Below are positions 12,801 to 23,264 of a stretch of DNA of 64,000 bases, piece after piece. This stretch comes from Mycteria americana (lineage: Eukaryota; Chordata; Aves; Ciconiiformes; Ciconiidae), in the NCBI RefSeq assembly GCF_035582795.1, contig NC_134367.1, positions 374,501 to 438,500 of the forward strand. Direction: 5' to 3'. Within the stretch, counting starts at the first letter, position 1, and every line of letters begins with the position of its first letter. The notes beneath the pieces were generated by a model that made no database searches, had not been told where the DNA came from, and saw only the letters and a list, made by a program, of their open reading frames with translations. The translations under genes were made by a program, and so were the position numbers.

Positions 12801-15364
12801 GACAGCCTCCGGGACCCTCCAGCTTCAGCAGGAGCCCAAGAGCCCTGCGCCCCTCTCCCAGGAGTACCTGTTGCCCTGTCCCTGTCCACCCTCGCTCGGA
12901 GCTGCCTCTGCCCGCAGTTAAGCCCAAAGAGCTCATGCCCGGATTCACGGCATGTGCCATCCCTGACTGAGTCCTGCTTCAGGGCTGTCCTGCCCCAAAC
13001 AGCCGGAGGCGAGGACACCACACGACAGCTCAGACGCTTTGCGTTGTTCATGCCGGGCCAAAGGTAAGAAGCGGCCAAGGCAGAGACCCTGCCCTTACCC
13101 CTGCAGATGACATCTTCCCACCATGTCCTCGGACCACCTCCAGCTCTGGCTCCGACACCTCACTGAGTGGCGCGTCGCTCCCCTCCTCCTCCTCCGCCTG
13201 CAGCAACACCTCCTTCGATGGCACAAAGTCAGCATCTCGCGCAGGATCATCACTATCTGTTTCCTCCTCTTTCCTCCTCCGGCTCCGACGCTTCTTCTGG
13301 ATACGCTCAAGCTCTGGCTCTGGCTCCCGGGCACCCTCAGCAGGAGCTGGAGGCTGGTACACGGACGTCAGCTCCTCTGCCAGCTCCTGCAGGTACAGCA
13401 AAGCCCTGGGACACCAAAGGCATTGCCCAGAGGTGAGCAGACGGACCACACAGGGACCAGCCAGCCCTCCCTCCAGGACCTCTCCAGCTTGTGGTCTGGG
13501 AGGGCAATTTGCTCCAGCCCTGCCCAGCCAGGCTGCGGCGGAGCCCATCCGGATGCACTGCCAGCCTCCGGGCTGGCCACTGGGACAGCCAGCATCCCCT
13601 GCCCCTTCCCAGGGAATGCCAGCCTCCCCGGGTCTCCGGCAGCAGGCAGGGGAATGCATCCAGCAGGCATAGCAGCGCGTGGCCCTTTGCCAGCCAGAAA
13701 GTGGGAAAGACAGAGATCTTCCTGCGAGTGCCCTCAGCACAGGGAGCTCCCACACTGGGCACCTCACTGCAGGTGCTGCACCTTCCCTCTGCGCAGCAGA
13801 GCGAGGGGACCGGGGCACTGCAACCCCGCCAGCTCTGCCCCTGCAAACCCAGGGCTTGCACAGGCACTCGGAGAGCACAGGCGTTGCCTGAGGTGCCTTC
13901 AGAGGCCCCAGAGCACACAGCCTCCCCCCAGGACTCCCCATTAAGCAGTGCGTGGCTCTCACAGCTTGTTCTGCTCCCCCCCAGACAAGCCTCCTCCTGG
14001 TTTCATCAGGAACCAAGGAAAGCTCTTCCCCACCGCAGGCAGCCCGCTGCCGTCAAAGACCTGCTGCACATGACCTCACCTACAGCCCCTGCTATTCCCC
14101 ACATCCCCGTGCTCCTGGATCCAAACATATTCTCCTAAAGCAGGAAAAGACTGCCCCGTGGGGAACCAGTCTGTCCCACCAATGTAGGAGAAAGTCCTTC
14201 AGGAAAGACAGCAAGACCCCTCAGGAGAGGCAGAGGTCTCAATGAACCGCTGTCTGCCCGTCCTTCCAATCTCCCTGGGGCACCCGCACCCAGCCCCCCC
14301 CCATCCGTTGCCCCACTTACACTTTGGCTGCCCGCCTCTTGGGGCGCCTGCCGGGGGGGGTCTCCAGGCCTTCCGCAGCCTCGCTGCTCCCCAGCATCTT
14401 TTGCACACAGATGGGTTCTGGGGTCGGGCACTCCAGGTCCTGAGACAGTTTCAGCAGCAGCATCTCGGTCTTGGGCTTCCGCCCGCGCTTCCCGGGTGCC
14501 TTCGGGGGCGGCACGGACCCATTCTCAGGGGTCCTCGAGGACTCGCCGTGAGCCTCAGTCTCCGCAGGGGCTTGGCCACTGGGGTCACTAGGGCTATTTT
14601 TTGTTTTTTGGTTTCGGACAGTTTTATTCTGGGACTTGGTAGCCTCTACTCCCTCCTCAGAGCGGCCCAAAGCATCCAGATCTCTGAGCGGCGACAGTTC
14701 CCCTGCCCAAAAATAACAACCAGAGTCGGCACGAAACCACAGCAGGGCTCTCCTACCACGCCTTGGCGCAGCGACCCGCCGGGCTGCCACCGCCCAGCCG
14801 GGCACCGGCCCAGCACGTGCAGCCGGAGCAGCGCCAGGTCACAGCGGGGCTCAGGCACCGGCAAAGCGGCAGCTCCCTGCCCGATGGCACGGAGCCGGGG
14901 CCAGGCCGCCGGGCCGGAGGGACACACGGACACTCAGGGTCAGACAGCCGTGCCCGGGCAGCGCCGCAAACACGCTGAGGGGCGCGGTGAGTCTGGCTCA
15001 GCTGCAGGCCAGGGCACGCAAGGCTGGAGGCTCGGAGCAGCGGCAGGAGCGCACGCCGCTCCCCAGCCCGGCCCGGCGCACCCCGCCCCGGCCCCTCTCT
15101 CCGCCTGCCCCGCGCAGCCCGGAGCTCTGCGCCCCGCGGCGCCGGGTGCCCCGGGGAGGGACCCGCGCCCGGCGCCGCCCCGCTCCCTCCCGCAGCGGCG
15201 GGCGCGGCCCCGGGCACCGCCCGCCCCCGGTACGTACGGAGCGCTCGGGGCTCGCCCTCCCGCGCCCGGCTGCGGCTCCGGCCGGCGGGCGCCGATCCCC
15301 GTCCCGAGCGGCCCCGGCGGCTCCGCTCCCGGCAGCGCGGCCCGCGGGCGGCGCTGGACGCCAT
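3897..15364 (-). CDS. GTF3C2: General transcription factor 3C subunit 2 (TFIIIC110)
   Basis: Subunit of TFIIIC, which binds the internal promoters of tRNA and other Pol III genes and recruits TFIIIB. The chosen start, ATG at 15364, opens an Arg/Ser-rich first exon (15238-15364) that splices in phase to 14321-14702. That exon carries an AT-hook-like KRGRKPK and the segment after it. Exon 13099-13405 ([17 protein letters not shown], then a basic and an acidic stretch) follows, then 12472-12551 ([10 protein letters not shown]) and 12075-12152 ([15 protein letters not shown]). WD-repeat exons continue near 11.6, 11.25-11.03, 10.8-10.67, 10.5, 8.25, 8.0, 7.3-7.15, 6.86-6.69 ([19 protein letters not shown]), 6.22-6.12, 5.8-5.67 and 5.2-5.1 kb. 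The last exons lie near 4.32 and 4.10-3.90 kb ([20 protein letters not shown]). Every block matches the human protein in order; I did not fix every exon border. Confidence 0.97.
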
Positions 15365-15700
15365 CCGGGCGGGTCCCGACGGGCTCCCGGAGCCGCCTCC
15401 GCCCCGCTGCGGGCCGCGCCGCCAGCACGGAACCGGATCCGGAAGGCGCAGCGCGGCGGCGGCGCGGGGGGATGGCGTCACGCCGGCGACGTCATTACCG
15501 CAACGCTCAACGTCCTCCCCCGCCACGTGACGGAGCGGCGTGGCTATTCCGTGGGCGCGCGGAGCTCCACGTCCCACTGGGACCCGCGGAACCGGATCTG
15601 CGGGGCCGCGCGGAGACACGAGCGCCCCTCTCCCTGCACCACCGCACGCGTCCGTGCGTGAACAAGAGGCGTCTAGACAGGGCAGCCCGGGATCCGCGGG
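15365..15700 (-). promoter_or_regulatory. CpG-rich promoter of GTF3C2 with E-box and CRE-like half site
   Basis: Upstream of the GTF3C2 start the sequence is extremely CpG-rich with GC boxes. At about 15524-15529 there is a palindromic CACGTG inside GCCACGTGAC, which fits USF/MiT-family binding. About 35 bases away, a GACGTCA core resembling a cAMP-response element lies near 15489. No TATA box is evident. The assignment is by position and motif only. Confidence 0.55.
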
Positions 15701-15973
15701 ACCCGCAGACCGGAGTGGAACGGGGTGGGATAGCGGGGTAGAACGGGACGGAACCGGGACGCGGAAGATGATGAAGCACCGTCGCGGAGCAACGATGCCA
15801 CTGCCCGTGTCCTGACGGCAGCTCTCGCCGGCACAGGTGGGGTGACCGCGCCCGCAGAGGAACAGCGGACACCCCCGCGCGGGGCCCAACCCGCATCCCC
15901 GACGGAGCCCAAAGCAGCTCCACGCCCCTGCGATGACAGCGGCGCTGAGAGCAGGGCAGGCCCCCCCATAACA

Positions 15974-15986
15974 TCTGTCCTTGTAC
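15974..15986 (-). terminator. snRNA 3' box of U1 copy A
   Basis: Read on the minus strand, GTACAAGGACAGA begins 9 bases after the RNA end. It resembles the metazoan snRNA 3' box (GTTT-N-AAARNNAGA), the signal for Integrator-dependent 3' end formation. Confidence 0.75.
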
Positions 15987-15995
15987 CGGCCATGT

Positions 15996-16159
15996 CAGGG
16001 GAGAGCGCGAACGCAGTCCCCCACTACCACAAATTATGCAGTCGAGTTTCCCGCATTTGGGGAAATCGCAGGGGTCAGCACACCCGGAGTGCAGGGGATG
16101 AGCCTCGCCCTGGGAAAACCACCTGCCTGATCATGGTGTCTCCCCTGCCAGGTAAGTAT
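15996..16159 (-). ncRNA. RNU1: U1 spliceosomal snRNA, copy A
   Basis: Full 164-nt U1 snRNA gene. On the minus strand it begins ATACTTACCTG, the 5' splice-site pairing sequence, and ends CTCTCCCCTG. The Sm site AATTTGTGG is intact. From memory of human U1 it differs at about nine positions: 22, 33, 35, 60, 65, 66, 77, 107 and 157. Positions 33 and 35 fall in loop I (U1-70K) and 65-66 in loop II (U1A). By eye all five copies in the window are identical over 164 nt. The promoter lies at higher coordinates, pointing away from GTF3C2. Confidence 0.95.
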
Positions 16160-16470
16160 GACCACACACCGCCCCGAACGCACCACAGCCCCAAACACCC
16201 ACACACAACACACGGACAGCAACAAAACACACACACACACCACACACACACACACACACGCCGCCACCACGCCTCCCCGCACCCACGCTCCGCCGCCGCG
16301 CACCGCCCACGCAGCGCTCGCCCACGCCCGCGAGCGGCGTCTTGGGGGCGCGGGGCTGTCCCGCCAGCCCGCGCGGTGCTCGATCTGCATGGACACGCCC
16401 CCTCCCGCAACGCCCCGCCCCTGGCGGCTCGCAGCGGCCCCGCCGGCTGCGCCGCGATCTGCATGGCCCC
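16160..16470 (-). promoter_or_regulatory. snRNA promoter of U1 copy A, with two octamers
   Basis: The conserved flank shared by the U1 copies covers the proximal element region (about -40 to -70), a CA/GT microsatellite at 16226-16260, a GC-rich block and an octamer-like ATGCAGAT (minus strand, 16383-16390) about 224-231 bases upstream of the RNA. That is the usual place of the Oct-1 distal element. A second octamer lies at 16457-16464. There is no TATA box, as expected for Pol II snRNA genes. Confidence 0.8.
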
Positions 16471-17100
16471 GCCCTACCCCCGAGGCCCCGCCCCCGAGGC
16501 CCCGCCCCGCCTCCTCCTCCCGGCCAGCGCCGCCCCGGCCGCGGGAGCGGAGCCCGGAGCCGCGGGAAGGACGCGCCGTGCGGGGCGCTGGGCCCGTGCC
16601 GGCGCCGGCGGGACCCGGGGCCGGGCTGTGGGCGAGACCCGGCTCCCGGCAGCCGTCGGCCTCCCGCGGCCAGCGGCGGGCAGAGGGCAGCTGCCCGCGG
16701 CCACGGGCGAACGACCGGGAGCGGCCACATCCCCGTCGCCTGGCGCAGGCGGCTCCGCAGGGGCGCACCGGGAGGCTCCGGCCGGCGCCTCTTCTGTCCG
16801 GATAGTTCACCCCTTCCTCGGTTACATCTCGCTGCGGCTCTTGCGTCGTGCTGCCGCCGACTTCCTAGCGGCGGAGGCCTGAAAAGGCCCGTGAAGTGCT
16901 CGCTGGTTTACTGCCGCCGTGCCCCGTTGAGGCGTACAGGCTCACGCCGACCTGCCCGCAAAGTCGGGAGTTACGGCAGAAGGGCTGCCGATGCCCTGGG
17001 AGCTCAGGATCCATCGCTGCTGGGTCCCTGCTGTCCCGCCACCCGCTCTTGCTGCTAGACTTTATAATCATTTATAGCCATCAGCCCAAGCCCGTCTGCC
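16471..17100. other. GC-rich spacer upstream of U1 copy A
   Basis: No gene recognised. The first 350 bases are CpG-rich with many GC boxes, continuing the copy A promoter island. The remainder is ordinary spacer with no recognisable repeat or coding similarity. Confidence 0.5.
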
Positions 17101-17224
17101 TCCCCTCCCCTCCCCTCCCCTGCCCTCCCCTCCCCTGCCCTCTCCTCTCCTCTCCTCTCCTCTCCTCTCCTCTCCTCTCCTCTCCTCTCCTCTCCTCTCC
17201 TCTCCTCTCCTCTCCTCTCCTCTC

Positions 17225-17255
<31 letters not shown>

Positions 17256-17292
17256 TTTTCTTCTTCTTCCTCTTCTTCTCCTCTTCTTCCCC
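17101..17292. repeat. Polypyrimidine microsatellite (CTCCT)n then (TTC)n
   Basis: About 120 bases of CTCCT/TCCTC units pass into about 65 bases of TTC-type units on the plus strand. The purine-rich strand could form triplex or H-DNA. Open frames through it are repeat artefacts. Confidence 0.95.
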
Positions 17293-17409
17293 ATCCCCTG
17301 ATGCACTCAACATCGTTCCTCCAGCCTCCACTTGTGCCATCCAGGCCTCATTCCAGCCTCTCACACGCCAGTTTGCTTCAGCGTAGCACCAGCTGAACCC
17401 CCCCACACA

Positions 17410-17960
17410 CAACCACCAGCGTTAATAAACCCAACCAGACCTCCCTGCTGTCCCGCCTGTTCTCGTAGCCGCTTCCTAGCTCAAACGGAATCCGATACGT
17501 AGCGGCGGCAGCAAGGCTTGCTAAAGCCTCAGCCGCAAGCTGTGACCTTTCACCCACATACGCTGACCCTACACTGACCTTTTACTCAGCTACGTGAAGG
17601 AAGGCCCCGAAACCGGCGCAAGCCAGAAGGAGAAGGTAGCCAGCCCCACCAGCAGAAGCTGCATCCCTTGAAAGAAGAAAAGGAGCGGCCCGCCCGGAGA
17701 CAGAGAAAGGATCCAATGAGGAGCAAGAAGACCCCAGACCCAAATATTGCTCTTGGGCCGAACCCTCGCGTGTGGGGAGGGGAACTCAAGCTGTAAGGGT
17801 ACGATTGCCCAGGGCTTCCTTTGTTGGGGGTCCCTCTCCGGAGGCACCCGCCTCGAGCTGTTTTCACCGCTGAACCACTCAACAAATTCGTCTGGCGTAC
17901 GTCGTATCGGAGACCCTGCTTCGGGAAACCTCGGGTCGAGCCAGAGGGGAGAGGAAGCGC
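17410..17960 (+). mobile_element. LTR-like fossil fragment, plus orientation
   Basis: This AT-richer island in GC-rich spacer shares a block (near 17828-17861, GGGTCCCTCTCCGG then GGCACCC and CTCGAGCTG) with the minus strand of the island at about 23265-23755. The shared block and its setting in sequence unlike the neighbourhood suggest LTR fragments of one endogenous retrovirus family. No coding remnant is recognised beside it. It is an old, incomplete fossil; family and ends are uncertain. Confidence 0.4.
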
Positions 17961-19160
17961 CCGAGAGCGAGCGTGCGTGTGAGCGAGGAGTCGAGCAGGG
18001 CACCCGTCAGCTCCGGGGAGCTGCCGCTGCAAAGGGACTCGGTGTGAGCAGTTCAGGTCTCGGGTGCGCGTGCGACCCCCTGAACGCTGTGCGAGTGCTG
18101 GGGCAGCGGCTTCTCCTTTGACACAAGCAGTTTTCTTATCCATCCTCCCATGCCCGGGAGCCATCCCCACCGGGCAAAACGTTTTTTCCTCCCAATATTT
18201 CATGCAGTATCTGAAGTTTAGCTTGAACGTTACGTGCAGCCGTTTCTATTCTATGACCCTGCCCTGCGCACGTACAGCACGTGCTGTTGTCCCACACACC
18301 CCCGGCCCACGTGGGAGCAGCCAGCACGTCCCCGGGCACCGCTCCGCTCTGCCGGTACCAGGGCTTGTGTCACCACAGCTGGGAGGCTGGAATGGCGTCA
18401 CCCACAGCACCCGCCCCGTCCCACGGCAGGGGCCTCGGCGACAGCTCCTGCTGCGGCCGGTGCTCCGCGCAGGGAGGATGGCTCACGCGGGCGGGGGAAG
18501 CAGTGTGCGTGGGGCGTTTGCCACGTCGTTTATTTGGTTACGCTTAATCGGCCGGTGGGTGTGCGAAACATGACCGGGGACGTTTTTGGCTCCAGAGGCA
18601 CCGGGGATAAAACCCCGAGAGTGCCAGTACCTCCCCGTGGCGGGGCGAGGTTCACAAGCCCAGCCAGCAACGCCCAGACACCAGGAGAGCGATTAGGGGG
18701 TGGGTTCGTGTTTGCCGAGGGAGCGCGAGGGCCCACGGGGTTACAGGCACGGATCGCTGGAGCTGGCGGGTCTGGGGTGCCGCGAGCGCCGGCGTTTACC
18801 GGCCCCTCGCCTTCGCCATGGAGGGTGCACGGGCGCTTTCACGGCACCGTGTGCTCGTGGGCTGGCTCCCCCGCGGGTGCCTGCTCTGGCTGTGCTGCTG
18901 TCGGCGCCCAGATCCCCACGGTCCCGGCACTGGGCGTTACTGGGCTGTGAACACTTTTGTCCATAGGTCTTGTAGGTGCCATCGTGCTGACCTGTACTGG
19001 AGCCCAGTACAAACCAGTACCACCCAGTAGGGTCTGCCCGGCTGCTGGAGCCCAGCCCAATGTCTGGGGACCCGGGGTCTCTGCCCCGGCTGAAGGACGT
19101 GGCTCCCACTTTCCCCTTTGCAGGTTCAGCCAGCAGCAGAGCTGAGCTCGTGTGTGCGAG
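17961..19160. other. Spacer between the LTR-like fossil and U1 copy B
   Basis: No gene recognised. Mixed-composition spacer with no convincing exon, RNA gene or repeat family that I can name. Several open frames exist on both strands but lack conserved domains and are typical of GC-rich DNA. Confidence 0.4.
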
Positions 19161-19164
19161 ACAG

Positions 19165-19310
19165 CCCCGGACACACCCCCGGACACCCCGGGACACCCCC
19201 AGACACCTCTGGACACCCCAGACACCCCCGGACACCCCGGACACTGCCGGACACCCCGCCCCGGACACCGCCGGACACCCCCGGGCTCCCCGCCGCAGGA
19301 CACTGCCCCG
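19165..19310. repeat. Short minisatellite of GGACACCCC-type units
   Basis: About fourteen imperfect units of 9-12 bases, all variants of GGACACCCC, lie in tandem upstream of U1 copy B. Confidence 0.85.
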
Positions 19311-19589
19311 GGCAGTCACACCGGCTGCCCCAGCCCTGGCGCTGCCCCACGGGGCCCCTCCCGCCGCTGGCCCCGCGGTGGCCGCGCTCTGCCGGCGCTG
19401 CGGCTCCAGCCCGCTCCCGCTCGGCTCTGTCAGATCAAGCCCCACGCAGCACCGGGCCCGGTGGGTCCCGGTGGGTCCCGGTGCCGGTGCGGGCGGACAG
19501 GGGACCCGCCGGAGCGCGGTGGGCGAGAGGCCCCGGGCAGCGCCGGGCAGCCGCTGCCGGCCCGCACGGGGCATCTCGGGTGGGCGGGG

Positions 19590-19845
19590 CGGGGCCGTGC
19601 GGAGGAGGCGTGTCCATGCAGATCGAGCACCGCGCGGGCTGACGGGACAGCCCCGAGCCCCCGAGACGCCGCCCGCGGGCGTGGGCGAGCGCTGCGTGGG
19701 TGGTGCGCGACGGTGGAGCGTGGGTGCGGGAAGGCGTGGTGGCGGCGTGTGTGTGTGTGTGTGTGTGGTGTGTGTGTTTTTGTTGCTGTCCGTGTGTTGT
19801 GTGTGGGTGTTTGGGGCTGTGGTGCGTTCGGGGCGGTGTGTGGTC
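19590..19845 (+). promoter_or_regulatory. snRNA promoter of U1 copy B
   Basis: Octamer-like ATGCAGAT at 19616-19623 (about -230), a GC-rich block, a GT microsatellite near 19746-19778 and the conserved last 70 bases before the RNA match the other copies. Homology to copies A, C and D stops just beyond the octamer, so this is the shorter promoter form. Confidence 0.8.
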
Positions 19846-20009
19846 ATACTTACCTGGCAGGGGAGACACCATGATCAGGCAGGTGGTTTTCCCAGGGCGA
19901 GGCTCATCCCCTGCACTCCGGGTGTGCTGACCCCTGCGATTTCCCCAAATGCGGGAAACTCGACTGCATAATTTGTGGTAGTGGGGGACTGCGTTCGCGC
20001 TCTCCCCTG
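19846..20009 (+). ncRNA. RNU1: U1 spliceosomal snRNA, copy B
   Basis: Full 164-nt U1 sequence, beginning ATACTTACCTGG and ending CTCTCCCCTG, identical by eye to the other four copies. The 5' splice-site pairing region and Sm site are intact. It is head-to-head with copy A across 3.7 kb and tail-to-tail with copy C across 2.0 kb. Confidence 0.95.
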
Positions 20010-20017
20010 ACACGGCT

Positions 20018-20031
20018 GGTACAAGGACAGA
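20018..20031 (+). terminator. snRNA 3' box of U1 copy B
   Basis: GGTACAAGGACAGA lies 9-22 bases after the RNA end and matches the 3' box of copies A, D and E. Confidence 0.75.
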
Positions 20032-22030
20032 GCTGGTGTTCCTGGGCTGCGTGAAGCTGGCCGTTGCCCAACCGTTGTCCCCGCGGGCCCTGGGTGAAGG
20101 CCTCTCCTCCGCCGCGCTGCAGCCCGGCCCGGGGCGTCAGCGACGCGATCGCACCGGCGCTCGTGCCGCCCGCGAGCCGCCGCAGCGGGTCCGTGGTCCG
20201 AGCTGCGGCTTCGGGCTGCCGTTTCCTCGCGTTCCCCGGCTGCTCTCGGGCTGCCGTCGGCTTTGGCGAGGGCGTCGGCGCCCGCCGGCTCCTCCCCACT
20301 CCCATCGCAGCAGCGGCACCTGCTCGGGCGCTGCGTGCGGCCTCGGCCGCGGGTTGAGCAGAACGGGAACCGTCGTGGGCAACGGCCAGCGCTGCCGACG
20401 GTAGTGGAGAGACCGAGAGCCCAGCGCTGAACGGGAATGGGTTGCGCGCGTCCTTCGCGGAAAGGATCAGCGCGAGGGATGTTGGAAGAGCAGGACGTAA
20501 AACCTCAGGTGTAAGGGGGCGATCCCTGAAGGAGTTTGTGACCCCCAGGAAGGGCGGGGAAGGCAGCCAGTAAAGCGGAACGGGCTGATACGTCCCCGAT
20601 ACGCAGAACGTCCCTGATACGAGGCTTGGGCACCTTGCAACCCTTGCTACCGAAACGGACGCTGCCTGCTCAGGAGCGCTTGGGGCCAGGCGGGCTTTCC
20701 GTGCTTCAAGGCGCTTTGGGTCAGAGACCTTTTGCACAACCTGAGGGGGGTTTTTAACTCCCTGGAGAGGGGGGTTCGGCGGTGCACGTTCAGGGAGACG
20801 GGAGAGAACAGACCGGGCACAGCAGAAGCTTCCTTCTGCAGCAGCAAGGCCCACGTGAGCTGGGGGCTGCGCCCGACAGGCCAGCACCTCCTGACATGAG
20901 ACGGGCTCCGAGGGGACCCTTGCCGGCTAGTGGGTGCCACTGGGCCTCGGTGGGTCAATGTCCCCACAGGTCTTCCCGTGCCACAAGGTCTATGTCAAAA
21001 GCATGGCTGACGACCCACCTAGCTGTGCTCAATCCCAAATCTGCAGGATTGGCCAGGGCTCCTTGGGCATCTCGGGGCATCCTCTTTGAACACATGCTAC
21101 CGATGCCCGGAAGAGAGCGTCCACATTTCCTGCTGGAACTGGTCATCAGATCCCTAAAGTGAGGCTCAGGGCTTCCGAGTCTGCAGCTCGGATGAAATCT
21201 GCCCCGTCACATAACATACCTGCAAGCCAAGGTAAATAATCCACAGTAACAGATCGGAGAGAGTGCTCATTTGGTTCGAGTAGGTCTATACCCGTGAAAG
21301 AGCCTGGTGTAGAGACGCCTGTCGTCCCTCCATTAGCATCACACTCCAGTTTAGTAACTGGTTGGATTGGTAAATCCAGTCAGACTTCAGGAAGGGAGGA
21401 ATTTGACACATCATTGTCCCAGTCTGAACTGGACAAAGTATTTCCAGTGTCCCAGTCTGCTGGCTCAGTATATGGAGCTTCACACCAAGCCGGAGTCTTG
21501 TCTTCCATCGCAGCTGAGCGTGCGGTGGGGCTCGAGCTCGTTCTTTTCGTAGGGAGACAACTGGGGCTTTGGCTGCGTTCACTCGCTGCTCGGTAGCCGT
21601 GAGAGCGAGCTGGGAGAAGTCAAGCAGGGCGACTGTCCCTTTGTGGCTTTGCTTTTCTGGCGTTCTCGCATCGAAGGAGCCGGGAGAGGGACCAGGCAGA
21701 CCCCTCCACCGGGGACTGACGTGCACGGCGGGACAGGGCCGCAAAGGACCGGCTGAGGCCCCACGAGGGCCGGGCCGGTCCCCGCGCCGCGTAGCGCGTC
21801 CCGCTTCCGCCCGCAGCTGCGGGGGCCCCAGGCGGCCCCGCCGAGCGACAGCTCCAGGGTGCGGTGACACGGAGGAAAACGACAGCACCGGACACAACCG
21901 CCGCGTCCCAGGGCACCGCGGCGCTGACGCACGCGGCGGAGCAGCGGCGACATCACCCCCGGCCCGGGCGCAGCCCCCACCGACGCTGGGCTGCCCCGAG
22001 CCCGGAGCAACAGCCCCACCCCCCGCCCGC
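20032..22030. other. Spacer between the tail-to-tail U1 copies B and C
   Basis: No gene recognised. The first 400 bases and the last 350 are CpG-rich. The middle (about 20.4-21.6 kb) is AT-richer and carries open frames on the minus strand without a domain I can name. It may be old element-derived DNA, but I saw no diagnostic motif and leave it unassigned. Confidence 0.4.
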
Positions 22031-22044
22031 TCTGTCCTTATCAC
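22031..22044 (-). terminator. Divergent snRNA 3' box of U1 copy C
   Basis: On the minus strand the core AAGGACAGA is kept, but the preceding bases (GATAAGG rather than GTACAAGG) and the whole gap to the RNA end differ from the other four copies. Confidence 0.65.
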
Positions 22045-22054
22045 CAACCGCGAC

Positions 22055-22218
22055 CAGGGGAGAGCGCGAACGCAGTCCCCCACTACCACAAATTATGCAG
22101 TCGAGTTTCCCGCATTTGGGGAAATCGCAGGGGTCAGCACACCCGGAGTGCAGGGGATGAGCCTCGCCCTGGGAAAACCACCTGCCTGATCATGGTGTCT
22201 CCCCTGCCAGGTAAGTAT
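22055..22218 (-). ncRNA. RNU1: U1 spliceosomal snRNA, copy C
   Basis: Full 164-nt U1 sequence on the minus strand, identical by eye to the other four copies, with intact 5' pairing region and Sm site. Its 3' flank diverges from the others immediately after the last RNA base, while its 5' flank is close to copy A. This suggests its 3' side was replaced by rearrangement or escaped conversion. Confidence 0.94.
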
Positions 22219-22530
22219 GACCACACACCGCCCCGAACGCACCACAGCCCCAAACACCCACACACAACACACGGACAGCAACAAAAACACACACACACAC
22301 CACACACACACACACACACGCCGCCACCACGCCTCCCCGCACCCACGCTCCGCCGCCGCGCACCGCCCACGCAGCGCTCGCCCACGCCCGCGGGCGGCGT
22401 CTTGGGGGGGGCTCGGGGCTGTCCCGCCAGCCCGCGCGGTGCTCGATCTGCATGGACACGCCCCCTCCCGCAACGCCCCGCCCCTGGCGGCTCGCAGCGG
22501 CCCCGGCTGCGCCGCGATCTGCATGGCCCC
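22219..22530 (-). promoter_or_regulatory. snRNA promoter of U1 copy C, with two octamers
   Basis: Closest relative of the copy A promoter. It has a CA/GT tract at 22286-22319, a first octamer ATGCAGAT (minus strand) at 22446-22453, a GC-box block and a second octamer at 22517-22524. Confidence 0.8.
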
Positions 22531-23264
22531 GCCCCGCGCGGGCAGCGGGGACCCGCCCACAGCCCGGCCCGGCCCGGGGCGCGGCGGGGTTCGGGTTCGC
22601 GTTCGCGTTCGCGAGTGGAGGGGACCCGGCAGAAGGGCGGGAAACGCGCAACCGCCACGGAGCGGCCGCCGCGGCCCGAGCTTCGCGTCTGGCGGAGCCG
22701 AGCAGCGGAGCGAGCGCTGCCGAGGAAAGAGGGGTTGGTTGGGGCGGACGAGCGTCACCCCCCGCATGCGGGGCCTGCGGAAGCGGCCGGCGCGGCGGCT
22801 CCTGCCCCTGGGCTCGGGCACGTCCGTGGCCGGGCAGGACAGCGCAGGGCCGGCCGCTCCGGCCGGCGGCGGCACGAGGCCTCCGGGCGTCCAAGGACAC
22901 GCGGACACGTCCCCGATCCGCCGAGGGAGAGGATTTCTTGCCGTTTCCTCCCCAGGCACCTGGGTCCCTTCTAGGGGCCTTGAAAGCCTCTGCCCCTGAG
23001 AGCGACGACGGTCCGGGCACAGGAACCGGACGGGGACGGGTCCGGTGCCGTCCTGCCGGACCCCCCCTCCCCCTTGACCTGAAGCACTGACGGTGCCGCA
23101 GCGGCAGCACCCGGGGCGGGGGGGGTCGGTGCAGGGGAAGGGGCTGAGGCGGCACCCAGACCCCCCCAGGCGCCCGGCCAGCGATGCTCAGCTCCCTCCG
23201 CCGCCGGCACGCGGCTCTGGGCACAGCCGCCGCAGCCGGCTGCTACGGATTGACGCATGCCGCT
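22531..23264. other. CpG-rich spacer beyond U1 copy C
   Basis: No gene recognised. Very CpG-rich, with a short GTTCGC-type tandem near 22590-22614. Long open frames run both ways but show no domain. It probably continues the U1 promoter island. Confidence 0.45.

Noticed and set aside
20400-21620. AT-richer stretch with minus-strand open frames between U1 copies B and C, considered as an element remnant
   Set aside because: No diagnostic motif, terminal repeat or similarity to the nearby LTR-like islands was found, so it is left unassigned.
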